Below, one piece after another: positions 25,635-34,486 of a stretch of 64,000 bases of DNA; position 1 is the stretch's first letter, and each line of letters opens with the position of its first letter. The notes under the pieces are model-generated. The model was given only the letters and a program-made list of their open reading frames with translations. It searched no databases and was not told the origin of the DNA. The stretch lies in contig OZ252290.1 of the NCBI GenBank assembly GCA_965250105.1, positions 2,294,001-2,358,000 of the forward strand, in the 5' to 3' direction. The DNA is from JBCBSK01 sp965250105. GTDB lineage: Bacteria > Pseudomonadota > Alphaproteobacteria > Rhizobiales > Tepidamorphaceae. The position numbers and the translations under genes are program-made.

Positions 25635-26714
25635 TCAGTCCCTCAGAACCTGCGCCGCGTCGGGCGGAATGGCGATCGCGATGGCATCACCGATGGCGAA
25701 GGGCTGGGTGGCGCCGAGCTTGTTCTGGACGCGCACGGTGAACGGCGTGCCGCCGTCGAGCACGATGTGATAGGTCGTGTCGGTGCCGAAATAGACCACG
25801 TTCTCGACCTTGCCCGGCAGCCCGCCATTGCCGCCCGGCGACAGCGCCGCCCGTTCGGGGCGCACCGCGATCGTGGTGTGGCCGGACGCCCCCGAGGCGC
25901 CGTCTTCGAGCTGGATCAAACCGCCGCTCGGCAGTTCGAGGGCCGCGTCGTCGCCCTGTTTTGTGATCACACCTTCGAGGAAATTCGTCTCGCCGATGAA
26001 GTCGGCGACGAAGCGCCTCGTGGGGTGTTCGTAGATCTCCGTCGGGGTGCCGATCTGCAGGATCTTGCCGGCGCTCATCACGGCGATCCGGTCCGACATG
26101 GTGAGCGCTTCTTCCTGGTCGTGGGTGACGAAGATGAAGGTGATGCCGGTTTCGGTCTGAAGCCGCTTGAGCTCGATCTGCATTTCCTTCCGGAGCTTCA
26201 GATCGAGCGCCGACAGCGGCTCGTCGAGCAAAAGGACATGCGGCTTGGAGGCCAGCGCGCGGGCCAGCGCGACGCGTTGCTGCTGGCCGCCCGACAGCTG
26301 CGACGGCCGGCGTCCGCCATAGTCGCCGAGCTGCACCAACGCCAGCATTTCCTCGACGCGGTCCTTGCGCTGTTTCGCCGGCACGCCGGTCATTTCGAGG
26401 CCGAAGCCGATATTCTCGGCGACCGTCATATGTGGAAACAGCGCATAGGACTGGAACACGGTGTTGATCGGCCGCTTATAGGGCGGCAGGTCGGTCAACG
26501 GTTCGCCTTCGAGATAGAGCGCGCCTTCGGTGGGAAATTCGAAGCCCGCGACCAGCCGCAACAGGGTGGTCTTGCCGCAGCCCGACGGGCCGAGAAGCGT
26601 GAAGAACTCATTCATGGCGATCGAAACATCGACGCCGTCGAGCGCGCGGACCGCGTCCGGCCCTTGGCCGAACTGTTTGACCAGGCCGCGCCCTTCGATT
26701 GCTGATACTGCCAA
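25635..26714 (-). CDS. Polyamine ABC transporter ATPase (PotA/PotG-like)
   Basis: A 359-residue ABC ATPase. It has Walker A LGPSGCGKTTLL, the Q-loop region FQSYALFPHM, signature LSGGQQQRVALARAL, Walker B VLLLDEP, switch His in FVTHDQ and a C-terminal TOBE domain typical of the spermidine/putrescine family. It is the first gene of a six-gene minus-strand operon (ATPase, two permeases, binding protein, amidase, acetylpolyamine amidohydrolase). A spaced inverted repeat in the promoter region (26757-26801) may be an operator. Confidence 0.93.
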   Translation of the reverse strand: MAVSAIEGRGLVKQFGQGPDAVRALDGVDVSIAMNEFFTLLGPSGCGKTTLLRLVAGFEFPTEGALYLEGEPLTDLPPYKRPINTVFQSYALFPHMTVAENIGFGLEMTGVPAKQRKDRVEEMLALVQLGDYGGRRPSQLSGGQQQRVALARALASKPHVLLLDEPLSALDLKLRKEMQIELKRLQTETGITFIFVTHDQEEALTMSDRIAVMSAGKILQIGTPTEIYEHPTRRFVADFIGETNFLEGVITKQGDDAALELPSGGLIQLEDGASGASGHTTIAVRPERAALSPGGNGGLPGKVENVVYFGTDTTYHIVLDGGTPFTVRVQNKLGATQPFAIGDAIAIAIPPDAAQVLRD

Positions 26715-26756
26715 AACCGATCTCCAGCCTGCGGAACGGGCGAAACGCTATCACGC

Positions 26757-26801
26757 TTTTTGTGCCGTGCAACAGGGTATTGCGTCGCCCATGCACAAAA
26801 A
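26757..26801. promoter_or_regulatory. Spaced inverted repeat upstream of the polyamine operon
   Basis: TTTTTGTGC (26757-26765) and GCACAAAAA (26793-26801) are perfect 9-bp inverse copies, 43-87 bp upstream of the first gene of the polyamine operon. They could be operator half-sites or an mRNA hairpin in the leader. The rest of the 198-bp gap (26715-26912) shows nothing else. Confidence 0.4.
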
Positions 26802-26912
26802 CTGGCCGCGGCGCTTTAAAGTGCATTGATGGCGGGGCCGGTGCCGGCCGCGTTGCCCGAGGGACCCGTGCCGGGAACGGCGCGGGTCGGTTGCTCGATT
26901 TATTCGGGCGAT

Positions 26913-29516
26913 CTAATCCCGCGTCGGCTTGAGCCGGCCGAGGCGCGGCAGCTTAAAGCCGCGCCTCGAATGCTGGCCGAGATGGGCCTTGCCGAGCGTC
27001 AGGGCGGCGGTGTCGAACAGGGCGTCGGGAATGGCCATGCCTTCATAGGAGGCAAGCGAGCGCGGCTCCCAGCGCGTCGCCAGGCCGGCGACCAGCGCGC
27101 GGGTTTCCGGAAAGTTGTCGGCATGGGTGCCGAGCGGGAAGAGTTTCGACCCGATCTGCTCCCAGAGCGGCCACAGCGCGTTCTTGTCGAGCGCGTCGAG
27201 CGGGGTCAGGCCGAGATCGAGGGTCTTGCAGCCGGCGCGTCCGGCTTCGGCGATCGCCTTCGACAGGAGCGCGCTGACGATGGCCGTGTCGGCTTCGGGC
27301 GCGCGGAACACGCCGGCCAGGAAGGCGTCGTCGGATCTCAGCCCCGACAGGGCGGCGAAGCCGATCAGCCGGTCGCCGATATGCGCCACAACATGGTCGA
27401 GGGCCGCCGCGTAGTCTTCCGAAAAGCGCGCCACCGCGAAGCCGCGCGGGGCGCCATGGGCGGCCTGGTCGGCGATCAGGCGCATGTCCGGCATGAGCCG
27501 GTGGATCTGCGGGGCGGGCACGAAACCGGTCTTGACGCCGAAGCGTTCGGCACGGCGCAGACTGCGCTTATGCGCCAGCCGTTCGGGCGTCTCGGCCGTG
27601 TCGTCCGGATCGCCGATCTCGACGATCGCGGCCTCGCCGATCTCGGCCAGCACCATGCCGGCATCGCGACAGGTCTGGGCCATGTCGGGGCCGATGTCGA
27701 ACACCGCCGCGCGGGCGCCATGCGCCTCGGCCCGGTCGCGCAGCGCCCATAGAAGGTCGAGCCTCTCGGCCGTGTCGCCGATCGGCCCGCCGGCGGCGAC
27801 ATAGGTGCGTCGCGAGACGTCATAGGCGATGGCCCCATTGCCGGTCTTGCTGGTCAGAAACATCTTGTCGCCGGTGATCGCGAGATGGCTGGTCTCGGTT
27901 GGCTGGGTTTCCAGCATGCGCCAGACGACGGGCGGCGTGCCCGTCTTGTAGTTGCGGAGCGGCGTACGGCGGGCCAAGAGGAAAAGCTGAAAGCCGGCGC
28001 CGACGACGACCAGGATCAGCCCGAGCCTCAGGAAGCGCTCGTAGTGGCCGAAGATGTCGAAGGTGAACCAGGAGCCGAGGCCCGCCTCGACCGACTGGTA
28101 GACGAACAGGCCGACCAGCACGAACAGGCCGATGCCGCCACTGATCAGCGCGATCCACGGCGCGGTGAACGGCACGCCGAGCGCTGGGCCCGGGCGGTAG
28201 AAGGCGCGCCGGCTCGATTGCAGGACGAGCAGCGTGAACAAGACGATGCCGGCCTCCTCGATGTCGAGCCCGCGCATCAGCGCGACCGGCAGCGCGATGA
28301 ACAGGAGCACGCGGGCGAGCCGGAAGGATTGCGCCTGGCGCCGGAACACGCCGCGCGCAAGGATGATCAGCGTCAGCCCGATCAGGCCGGTCGCGACATG
28401 GGCGATCTCGATCAGCGCCAGCGGCACCACCGAACTGAGCGCCGTCATGCGCGAGGCGATGGCCGGCGCTGCACCGCTCAATACCAGGATCATGCCGACG
28501 GTCACGATCATGACGCCGATGATCTGCGGGGCGAGATCGCTGCCCGACCGGGTCGCCTCGTCGCCGAGCCGGCGGCCGATCCCGAGCGGATGCGACGCCT
28601 CGTGATAGGCCAGCAGCAGGGCCGCCAGCGACAGCGGCACCAGATAGTAGACGCAGCGGAACATCAGAAGCGAGGCGAGCAGCTTGTCGGGCGGGATCTG
28701 CGGCAGCGCCACCAGCATGACCGCCTCGAAGACGCCGATGCCGCCCGGCGCATGGCTCAGAACGCCGAGCCCGATGGCCGCGATGAAGGCAACCGCGACG
28801 GTCGAGAAGGGCAGGTCGACATCGGCCGGCAGCAGCACATAGAGCGCGGCGGCGGCGAGGATCAGTTCGCTCACCGAGATGGCGATCTGCGCCAGCGTCA
28901 GGCGCGGACCCGGCAGGCGGATGCGGAAGCCCTTGTAGGAGATGCGTCGTCGTCGCCGCGACACCCAGATCACATAGCTCGCGATGCCGGCCAGGAGCGC
29001 GATGCCGAGCGCCACGTTGAAAGCGGGCGGCAGCCGGTCGATCGCGGCCGCCGTCGTCGGCGAGATGATCAGCGTGGCGCCGAGGGCGGTGAAGATCCCG
29101 AGCGTATAGGTCAGCGTGATGATCGCGGTCAGGACGGCGATGTCGATCGCGCTCAGCCCTTCCAGTGAATAAAGGCGGTAGCGCACCGATCCGCCGGTCA
29201 GGATCGGGAAGCCGAGATTGTTGGCGACCGCATAGCTCGTGAACGAGGCCAGCGAGGTGCGGCGATAGGGAATGCGCTTCTTCAGATGCGCGATGGCGAT
29301 GGCGTCATAGCCGGTCATCGCGAGATAGCTCAGCGCGACGAAGCCGAGGCCGCCGAGGATCGCCGTCTTCGGCGTCGCGCGGAATGCCTGGATGACGTCT
29401 TGCGGGCTGACCTCGGCGAGAATGTCGCGCAAGGTGACGAGGGCGATGACGAAGATCGTCAGCGACAACAACACGCCGGCGATCTGCGCCAGGCGGCGGG
29501 TCAGGAGATGCCTCAT
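26913..29516 (-). CDS. mprF: Bifunctional lysylphosphatidylglycerol synthase/flippase MprF
   Basis: An 867-residue protein. The N-terminal flippase part has about 14 TM helices (residues 1-525), including LGFPILTGGSVRYRLYSLEG and LSHAPGGIGVFEAVMLV. The C-terminal cytosolic DUF2156/GNAT-like synthase domain (about 540-860) contains KMFLTSKTGNGAIAYDVSRRTYVAAGGPIG-type strands. MprF transfers lysine (or alanine) from aminoacyl-tRNA to phosphatidylglycerol and flips the product, lowering surface charge and giving resistance to cationic peptides. The length is typical. It appears monocistronic, 30 bp beyond the hisD-like gene stop on the same strand, so read-through is possible. Confidence 0.92.
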   Translation of the reverse strand: MRHLLTRRLAQIAGVLLSLTIFVIALVTLRDILAEVSPQDVIQAFRATPKTAILGGLGFVALSYLAMTGYDAIAIAHLKKRIPYRRTSLASFTSYAVANNLGFPILTGGSVRYRLYSLEGLSAIDIAVLTAIITLTYTLGIFTALGATLIISPTTAAAIDRLPPAFNVALGIALLAGIASYVIWVSRRRRRISYKGFRIRLPGPRLTLAQIAISVSELILAAAALYVLLPADVDLPFSTVAVAFIAAIGLGVLSHAPGGIGVFEAVMLVALPQIPPDKLLASLLMFRCVYYLVPLSLAALLLAYHEASHPLGIGRRLGDEATRSGSDLAPQIIGVMIVTVGMILVLSGAAPAIASRMTALSSVVPLALIEIAHVATGLIGLTLIILARGVFRRQAQSFRLARVLLFIALPVALMRGLDIEEAGIVLFTLLVLQSSRRAFYRPGPALGVPFTAPWIALISGGIGLFVLVGLFVYQSVEAGLGSWFTFDIFGHYERFLRLGLILVVVGAGFQLFLLARRTPLRNYKTGTPPVVWRMLETQPTETSHLAITGDKMFLTSKTGNGAIAYDVSRRTYVAAGGPIGDTAERLDLLWALRDRAEAHGARAAVFDIGPDMAQTCRDAGMVLAEIGEAAIVEIGDPDDTAETPERLAHKRSLRRAERFGVKTGFVPAPQIHRLMPDMRLIADQAAHGAPRGFAVARFSEDYAAALDHVVAHIGDRLIGFAALSGLRSDDAFLAGVFRAPEADTAIVSALLSKAIAEAGRAGCKTLDLGLTPLDALDKNALWPLWEQIGSKLFPLGTHADNFPETRALVAGLATRWEPRSLASYEGMAIPDALFDTAALTLGKAHLGQHSRRGFKLPRLGRLKPTRD

Positions 29517-29546
29517 CCGGCAGGCTCCCCGGCGCGTGTCATCGCA

Positions 29547-30899
29547 TCATTCGCCGCCGCCGCCATCACCGCCATCGCGCAGCGGCGACACCGCATTGGC
29601 ATGCGCGTCGAAGCCTTCATAACGGGCGAAGCGTTCGGCGTGTCCGGCCAGGCTGTCGAACCCCTCGCGCGACAGATGCGCGATGGTCTGGCGCTTGAGG
29701 AAGTCGAACACGCTCAGCGGCGATCCGGTGCGCGCCGCGCCGCCGGTCGGCAGGACATGGTTGGGGCCGGCGACGAAATTGGCGATGGCGATGGCGCTGT
29801 GCTCGCCGAGCAGGATCTCGCCGGCATGTTTCAGCCGGTCGAGATAGCGGAACGGCTCGGTCGAATGCACCATAAGATGTTCCGGCGCGAAATCGTTGAT
29901 GAAGCCGCAGGCCGCGTCGCTGTCGGCGGCAAGCACAATGCCGCCCCGGGGGCCGCCCAGAACCGTCATGGCATAGGAGGCGCGGGTCTCCGACATATGG
30001 TCGAGCAGGACATGGATCTCGGCGGCGACGGCCTCGGCATGGGCCGGGTCGGTGGTCACCAGATAGGCGGCTGAATCGGGGCCGTGCTCGGCCTCGTTGA
30101 GAAGATCGAGGGCGACCTTGCGGGCGGGCGTCGAGCCATCGGCCAGAACGATCGATTCGCTCGGCCCGGCATTCATCCCCGGATCGATGCGGTCGGCCAG
30201 GAGCCGCTTGGCGCCGGTCATCCACGGGCTGCCCGGGCCGACCAGCTTGGCGACGCGGGGGATCGTCGCGGTGCCATGGGCGCAGGCCGCGACGGCTTGC
30301 GCGCCGCCGGCCTTGAACACCCGGTCGATGCCCGACAGCCGGCAGGCGAACAGTGTCGCGTCATCGGCCGCGCCGTCCGGCGTCGGCGGCGTCAGCACGA
30401 TGATGTCCTCGACGCCAGCGACGGTGGCGGGGATCGTCGTCATCAAGGCGGCCGAGGGAAACGCGCCCTTGCCGCGCGGCACATAGCAGGCGACCGACGG
30501 GATCGCCGTCCAGCGGTCGCCGGCGAGAACGCCGCGGCCCATCTCCTTGAGCCACATATCCTCGGGCATCTGTGCCTCGTGGAACCGGCGGATCCGGTCG
30601 GCGGCGAAGCGCATGCTGTCCTTGAGATCGGCATCGAGCCGGGCCTCGGCGGCATCGAACTCGGCCGGCCGGGCGGCCAGGGACTCGGGCGTGATGTTGG
30701 CCTCATCGAACTCGCGGCCGAAGCGCGCTACCGCCGCGTCCCCCCCCTCGCGCACCGCCGCGACGATGGCGGCGATCCGGGCTTCATAGGCCGACAGATC
30801 CGTTTCGGTGCGCGCCAGGAGGCTGGCATAGGCATCGTCGGACAGGTCGGACAGGGCAAGCCGCCGGATGGCGGCCGGCGGTGGTGGGGAAGCGGGCAT
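29547..30899 (-). CDS. Histidinol dehydrogenase homologue with altered zinc ligands
   Basis: A 450-residue HisD-family protein. Family segments are clear: SVACYVPRGKGAFPSAAL, KAGGAQAVAACAHGT, LVGPGSPWMTGAKR and NAGPSES. The catalytic pair is E340-H341 (FAPEHLMVHS) and the last ligand H433 (DAHANAV). Against characterised HisD (zinc through Gln, His, Asp, His), the Gln of QAEH is E269 and the Asp of GDY is N374, while H272 is kept. The changes are complementary in charge. The enzyme may therefore be a paralogue acting on another amino-alcohol or diol (HisD relatives such as sulfopropanediol dehydrogenase exist) and not the histidine-pathway enzyme. No other his genes are in the window. The ATG at 30899 was chosen; longer upstream frames lack homology. 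Confidence 0.8.
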   Translation of the reverse strand: MPASPPPPAAIRRLALSDLSDDAYASLLARTETDLSAYEARIAAIVAAVREGGDAAVARFGREFDEANITPESLAARPAEFDAAEARLDADLKDSMRFAADRIRRFHEAQMPEDMWLKEMGRGVLAGDRWTAIPSVACYVPRGKGAFPSAALMTTIPATVAGVEDIIVLTPPTPDGAADDATLFACRLSGIDRVFKAGGAQAVAACAHGTATIPRVAKLVGPGSPWMTGAKRLLADRIDPGMNAGPSESIVLADGSTPARKVALDLLNEAEHGPDSAAYLVTTDPAHAEAVAAEIHVLLDHMSETRASYAMTVLGGPRGGIVLAADSDAACGFINDFAPEHLMVHSTEPFRYLDRLKHAGEILLGEHSAIAIANFVAGPNHVLPTGGAARTGSPLSVFDFLKRQTIAHLSREGFDSLAGHAERFARYEGFDAHANAVSPLRDGGDGGGGE

Positions 30900-31111
30900 G
30901 TCCAAGGCGTGCGGACTCCGATCTGGGATCCCTGGCTCTGCGCCGGTCGCGCGACGGCGTCCCTTGCGCCATGGCGGCGATCGGGCGCCATCGACCGCTC
31001 GCCGGTCGCGGGACGGTTTCATCTATTCTTTTTGAGGTCTTGGGCCGTTCCTGTCCAGCGCCGCTTGCGGGACCCGGGCGGGGCTCGGCGGGCTGCCGGA
31101 GCGGCGCGCCG

Positions 31112-31570
31112 TCAGGTCATGGCTTGAACGAGCGCCTCGGGGGCCGCATCGCCGTCGATGTCGCGCTTGCTCAGAATGACGATGCCGTTGAGATCGCCGA
31201 TCGCCGGAGCGATCGCCTCGGCCGGCAGCGTGGTCAACAGCACGATACCCTTGTCGCAGGCGCCGTGAATGTCGTCGACGATGGCCGCGGTTGTCTTCTG
31301 CCCGACCCAGATGTCGACGATGGCGAGGTCGAAGCGGCGCTCGCGGCACAGCGACAGCGCGTTGTCGGTATCGTCGGTATGGGTGATCTGGACGCCGCGT
31401 GCCGCGATCGATCGGACGTGATCGCCGATCCGGCGCGCGCCATCGTCGAAGTCGTCGATCAGGAGGACGCTGAGGCCGGTCCGGCTGTCGCCCGCATCGC
31501 GTGCGGCATGTGCCGCTTCCCCGACGACCGCCCTGTCGGCCGCCATCGAAGCTTCTGAACCGAGCGCCAC
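31112..31570 (-). CDS. Stand-alone response-regulator receiver domain protein
   Basis: A 152-residue protein comprising a non-conserved leader of about 30 residues and one receiver domain. The acidic pair is D39-D40 (VLLIDDFDD), the probable phosphoacceptor D86 (LAIVDIW), the switch Thr in VLLTTLP and lysine K135 (ILSKRD). There is no output domain, so it is a CheY/DivK-like adaptor or phosphate sink. The GTG at 31570 was chosen because AAGGGGGG lies just upstream; ATG 31546 is the alternative. No kinase gene is adjacent. Confidence 0.72.
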   Translation of the reverse strand: MALGSEASMAADRAVVGEAAHAARDAGDSRTGLSVLLIDDFDDGARRIGDHVRSIAARGVQITHTDDTDNALSLCRERRFDLAIVDIWVGQKTTAAIVDDIHGACDKGIVLLTTLPAEAIAPAIGDLNGIVILSKRDIDGDAAPEALVQAMT

Positions 31571-31759
31571 GCTTCCCCCCTTTCCGTCCTGCCGACGCCA
31601 TCTCGCGGCTCCGGCAGGCACGATCCCCGAATCAGTTCCAGATTAGGAAGTCGCGGCCCGGTTGTCAGCCTCGTCTATGTCCGGATCGGATGTTTCCCAC
31701 CCTTGGCGCGGCAACCTGGGCGCGTGGCCGGCGATGGATGCGCCGGCCCGTGCCGCATG

Positions 31760-31996
31760 TCAGGCCGACAGCATGTCGAAGATCTCGTCCTTGAGCTGGA
31801 GGCGCTGTTTCTTGAGGTCTTCGAGGTGGAAATCGTCGGTCGGCTCGATATCTGTTTCCATGCGATGGATGTCGCGGTTCAGCTTGTGGTAGTCCGTGGC
31901 GAGCCTGGCGAAATGGGCGTTCTCGACCTTCAGCTGATGGATTCGGTCGGAATGCTCGGGGAATTCCTCGTGTAACTCATGGGGCGTATGCGACAT
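31760..31996 (-). CDS. DUF465 (YdcH-like) small helical protein
   Basis: A 78-residue protein, entirely helical and rich in charged heptads (FPEHSDRIHQLKVENAHFARLATDYHKLNRDIHRME, then LKKQRLQLKDEIFDML), matching the DUF465/YdcH family. The function is unknown; some members are small coiled-coil proteins of wide occurrence in Proteobacteria. The ATG at 31996 has AGGTGAC upstream. It is divergent from sqdB across about 250 bp of non-coding DNA. Confidence 0.85.
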   Translation of the reverse strand: MSHTPHELHEEFPEHSDRIHQLKVENAHFARLATDYHKLNRDIHRMETDIEPTDDFHLEDLKKQRLQLKDEIFDMLSA

Positions 31997-32248
31997 GCGG
32001 ATGTCACCTTTCTCGACGTCGATTCTTGTGACAGTCTGCAAAGCGTCGGATCGGCGGGGGAAACGGACGATCCGACGTGTTATGAAACTGTCATGGTTTG
32101 CGGGCGATGAGATGACCCCCATCGTGTCCGTGCGGCATTGCGCCGCCATGAGCTAGGTCAACGACGAGAAACGATCAAGGGACGAAGGCGCCGAACGGTC
32201 GCAGCGCGACACGGAGCTGAGCGCGGCGCGAGATCAAGGTAGATTAGG

Positions 32249-33430
32249 ATGCGAATTATCGTTCTGGGCGGCGACGGTTTCTGCGGCTGGCCGACCGTGC
32301 TTCATTTGTCGCAACTCGGCCATGACATCACCATCGTCGACAATCTGTCGCGGCGGAAGATCGACGTGGAGCTCGAAGTCGATTCCCTGACGCCCATTCG
32401 CCCCTTGCGCGAGCGCGTGGCCGCCTGGGAAGAGGTGTCGGGCCGCAAGATCGACGTGCACACCTTCACCGTCGGCGAGAACTATTACCGCATGCTCAGC
32501 CTGATCCGCGAGCAGAAGCCGGGCGCGATCGTCCATTTCGCCGAGCAGCGCGCCGCGCCCTATTCGATGAAGTCGTCCTGGCACAAGCGCTACACTGTCT
32601 CGAACAATCTCAATGCCACGAATGATATCTGCGCCGCGATCGTGGAATCGGGCGTCGACGTGCACCTGATCCATCTCGGCACCATGGGGGTCTATGGCTA
32701 CGGCTCGGCCGGCATGGCCATTCCCGAGGGCTATCTGCCGATCAAGATCGAGACCGACGAAGGCCAACTGATCGACCAGGAAATCCTGTATCCCGCCAAT
32801 CCGGGGTCGATCTACCATATGACCAAGACGCAGGATCAGCTGTTCTTCGCCTTCTACAACAAGAATGACGGCCTAAAGGTCACCGATCTGCATCAGGGCA
32901 TTGTCTGGGGCACGCAGACCGCCGAGACGCGGCGCGACGACCGGCTGATCAACCGCTTCGACTATGACGGCGATTACGGCACGGTGCTGAACCGCTTTCT
33001 CATGCAGGCGGCGGTCGGCTATCCGCTGACCGTGCACGGCACCGGCGGTCAGACCCGCGCCTTCATCCATATCCAGGACACGGTCCGCTGCATCCAGCTC
33101 GCGGTCGAGAACCCGCCACAGACCGGCGAACGCGTCAACATCCTGAACCAGATGACGGAAACCCACAGGGTGCGCGATCTGGCCGAGATGATCGCCAAGA
33201 TCACCGATGCGGAGATCGGCTATGTCTCCAATCCGCGCAACGAGGCGCCCGAGAACGATCTTCACGTGAAGAACGACCGCTTCCTCAATCTCGGCCTCGA
33301 CCCGATCACGCTGGAAGCGGGCCTGATGCGGGAAGTGACCGAGATCGCCCGCCGCTTCGCCGATCGCTGCGACCGCAGCAAGATCCCCTGCGTGTCGGCC
33401 TGGAACAGGCAGCGCGCGGCGGAGATCTGA
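32249..33430 (+). CDS. sqdB: UDP-sulfoquinovose synthase SqdB
   Basis: A 393-residue short-chain dehydrogenase-fold enzyme with the N-terminal NAD motif GGDGFCGWP (residues 7-15), the SQD1 signature HFAEQRAAPYSM, T145 (GTMGVYGYG) and Y189-xxx-K193 (YHMTK), and GIVWGTQT. It converts UDP-glucose and sulfite to UDP-sulfoquinovose for the sulfolipid SQDG. In rhizobia sqdB is followed by sqdD and sqdC glycosyltransferase genes. Here it stands alone: the next gene is convergent and unrelated, so the transferase must be elsewhere. Sulfolipid is typical of phototrophs and of rhizobial membranes under phosphate limitation. Confidence 0.95.
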   Translation: MRIIVLGGDGFCGWPTVLHLSQLGHDITIVDNLSRRKIDVELEVDSLTPIRPLRERVAAWEEVSGRKIDVHTFTVGENYYRMLSLIREQKPGAIVHFAEQRAAPYSMKSSWHKRYTVSNNLNATNDICAAIVESGVDVHLIHLGTMGVYGYGSAGMAIPEGYLPIKIETDEGQLIDQEILYPANPGSIYHMTKTQDQLFFAFYNKNDGLKVTDLHQGIVWGTQTAETRRDDRLINRFDYDGDYGTVLNRFLMQAAVGYPLTVHGTGGQTRAFIHIQDTVRCIQLAVENPPQTGERVNILNQMTETHRVRDLAEMIAKITDAEIGYVSNPRNEAPENDLHVKNDRFLNLGLDPITLEAGLMREVTEIARRFADRCDRSKIPCVSAWNRQRAAEI

Positions 33431-33467
33431 TCCCGGCGTTCGGGCGAGGGGATTCTGGGACGGTTCC

Positions 33468-34445
33468 TCACCCGTCGAGGATGTCGAGGCCGATGAACCG
33501 GATGTCGACGGCGCCGCCGTCGGGCGTCGTCCACAACAGAAGCGCATCGCCCATGTCGCCCCCCGCCCGGCTCGGCACGTCGAAGACAAAGTCGTAGGCG
33601 CGGTAGCTGTCGTCGAGCCGGAAGGCATGCGGGTCGCTGGCGCCCTGCTCGATCGTCGCATAGCGCGCCGACAGCGTCGCGGCCGGGCCATCCGGTGCCT
33701 GGCGGGCGACGACCCAGACGCGCACCACCCTCCCCGAGGCGCGCTGTTCGGTCTCGCCGTCGATCGGCACGGAAATGCCGTCGAAGGGCGGCTCGGCCGA
33801 TGGCGGCGATACCAGCCGATCGGTGATCCGCGCCGCCCCGTCGACCGTGATGCGCGATGCCTGGGATCCGGCGGCGAGGCCGTCAGGCAGGGTATCCGAG
33901 AATAGCGGCACCACCGTGTCGGGCACCGCATCGGCCGGCGCGCCTTCCGGGCCCGACAGAGCGACAAGCCAGATGCCGGCCAGCAGGATCACGGCGGCGG
34001 CCGGTCCGGCGACGCCCAGGGCGAGGCGGCGCACGCGCTTGCTGGCGGCGTGATCGCCCGGGCTGAGCCTGCGCCGGGGCGGCAAGGCGGTGCGGAAATA
34101 GCCGTCCGGGATCTCGCCGACAGGCGTCATGGTAAGGTCGGTGTTCGCCACCGCCGGCCTCGACAAGCTTGTCTCAGGCGCGGGATCGGGTAGCGGGTCC
34201 GTTTTCTCGGCCGCTGCCCGTGCAGCCTGTTCGCGCGCCTGGGCATCGTGCTCGAAGCGGGCGATGGCGTGCTCCAGCCCGTCGCTCTCTTCCGCCAGGC
34301 GCGCCGGCGCGAGGCTGCCGGCCTGGCGCGCAAGAATGGCGTCGAGCTGACGGCGCACGCGGGCATAGACGGCCTGGCGTGCCGCGGCATCGCCGCGGCC
34401 GAGCCGGTCCATGGTCTGGGTCAGGATCTCGTAATAGCGGTCCAT
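33468..34445 (-). CDS. Membrane-anchored protein of unknown function beside the Tad locus
   Basis: A 325-residue protein. It has an N-terminal helical, Arg/Ala-rich cytoplasmic region (MDRYYEILTQTMDRLGRGDAAARQ, about residues 1-125) and a single TM at about 145-170 (LALGVAGPAAAVILLAGIWLVAL). A C-terminal periplasmic region of about 150 residues is predicted beta-rich (RVVRVWVVARQAPD and YDFVFDVPSRAGGDMGDALLLW). I do not recognise the family. The ATG at 34445 was chosen because upstream sequence belongs to the TadG-like gene end. It follows two TadE/TadG-type genes on the same strand (41 bp), suggesting a role in pilus or envelope biology. Confidence 0.62.
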   Translation of the reverse strand: MDRYYEILTQTMDRLGRGDAAARQAVYARVRRQLDAILARQAGSLAPARLAEESDGLEHAIARFEHDAQAREQAARAAAEKTDPLPDPAPETSLSRPAVANTDLTMTPVGEIPDGYFRTALPPRRRLSPGDHAASKRVRRLALGVAGPAAAVILLAGIWLVALSGPEGAPADAVPDTVVPLFSDTLPDGLAAGSQASRITVDGAARITDRLVSPPSAEPPFDGISVPIDGETEQRASGRVVRVWVVARQAPDGPAATLSARYATIEQGASDPHAFRLDDSYRAYDFVFDVPSRAGGDMGDALLLWTTPDGGAVDIRFIGLDILDG

Positions 34446-34486
34446 CGCAGCCGCTTGTGTCAGCCCGGCCGCTCTCCCGCAAGCGG

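Noticed and set aside
24561..26705. 714-codon plus-strand frame opposite the polyamine transporter genes
   Set aside because: Composition (Asp/Arg/His/Gln) is typical of a shadow frame. The minus strand carries complete ABC transporter motifs.
29547..30899. Calling the gene hisD of histidine biosynthesis
   Set aside because: Two of four zinc ligands differ from characterised HisD and no other his genes are in the window; a paralogue is at least as likely.
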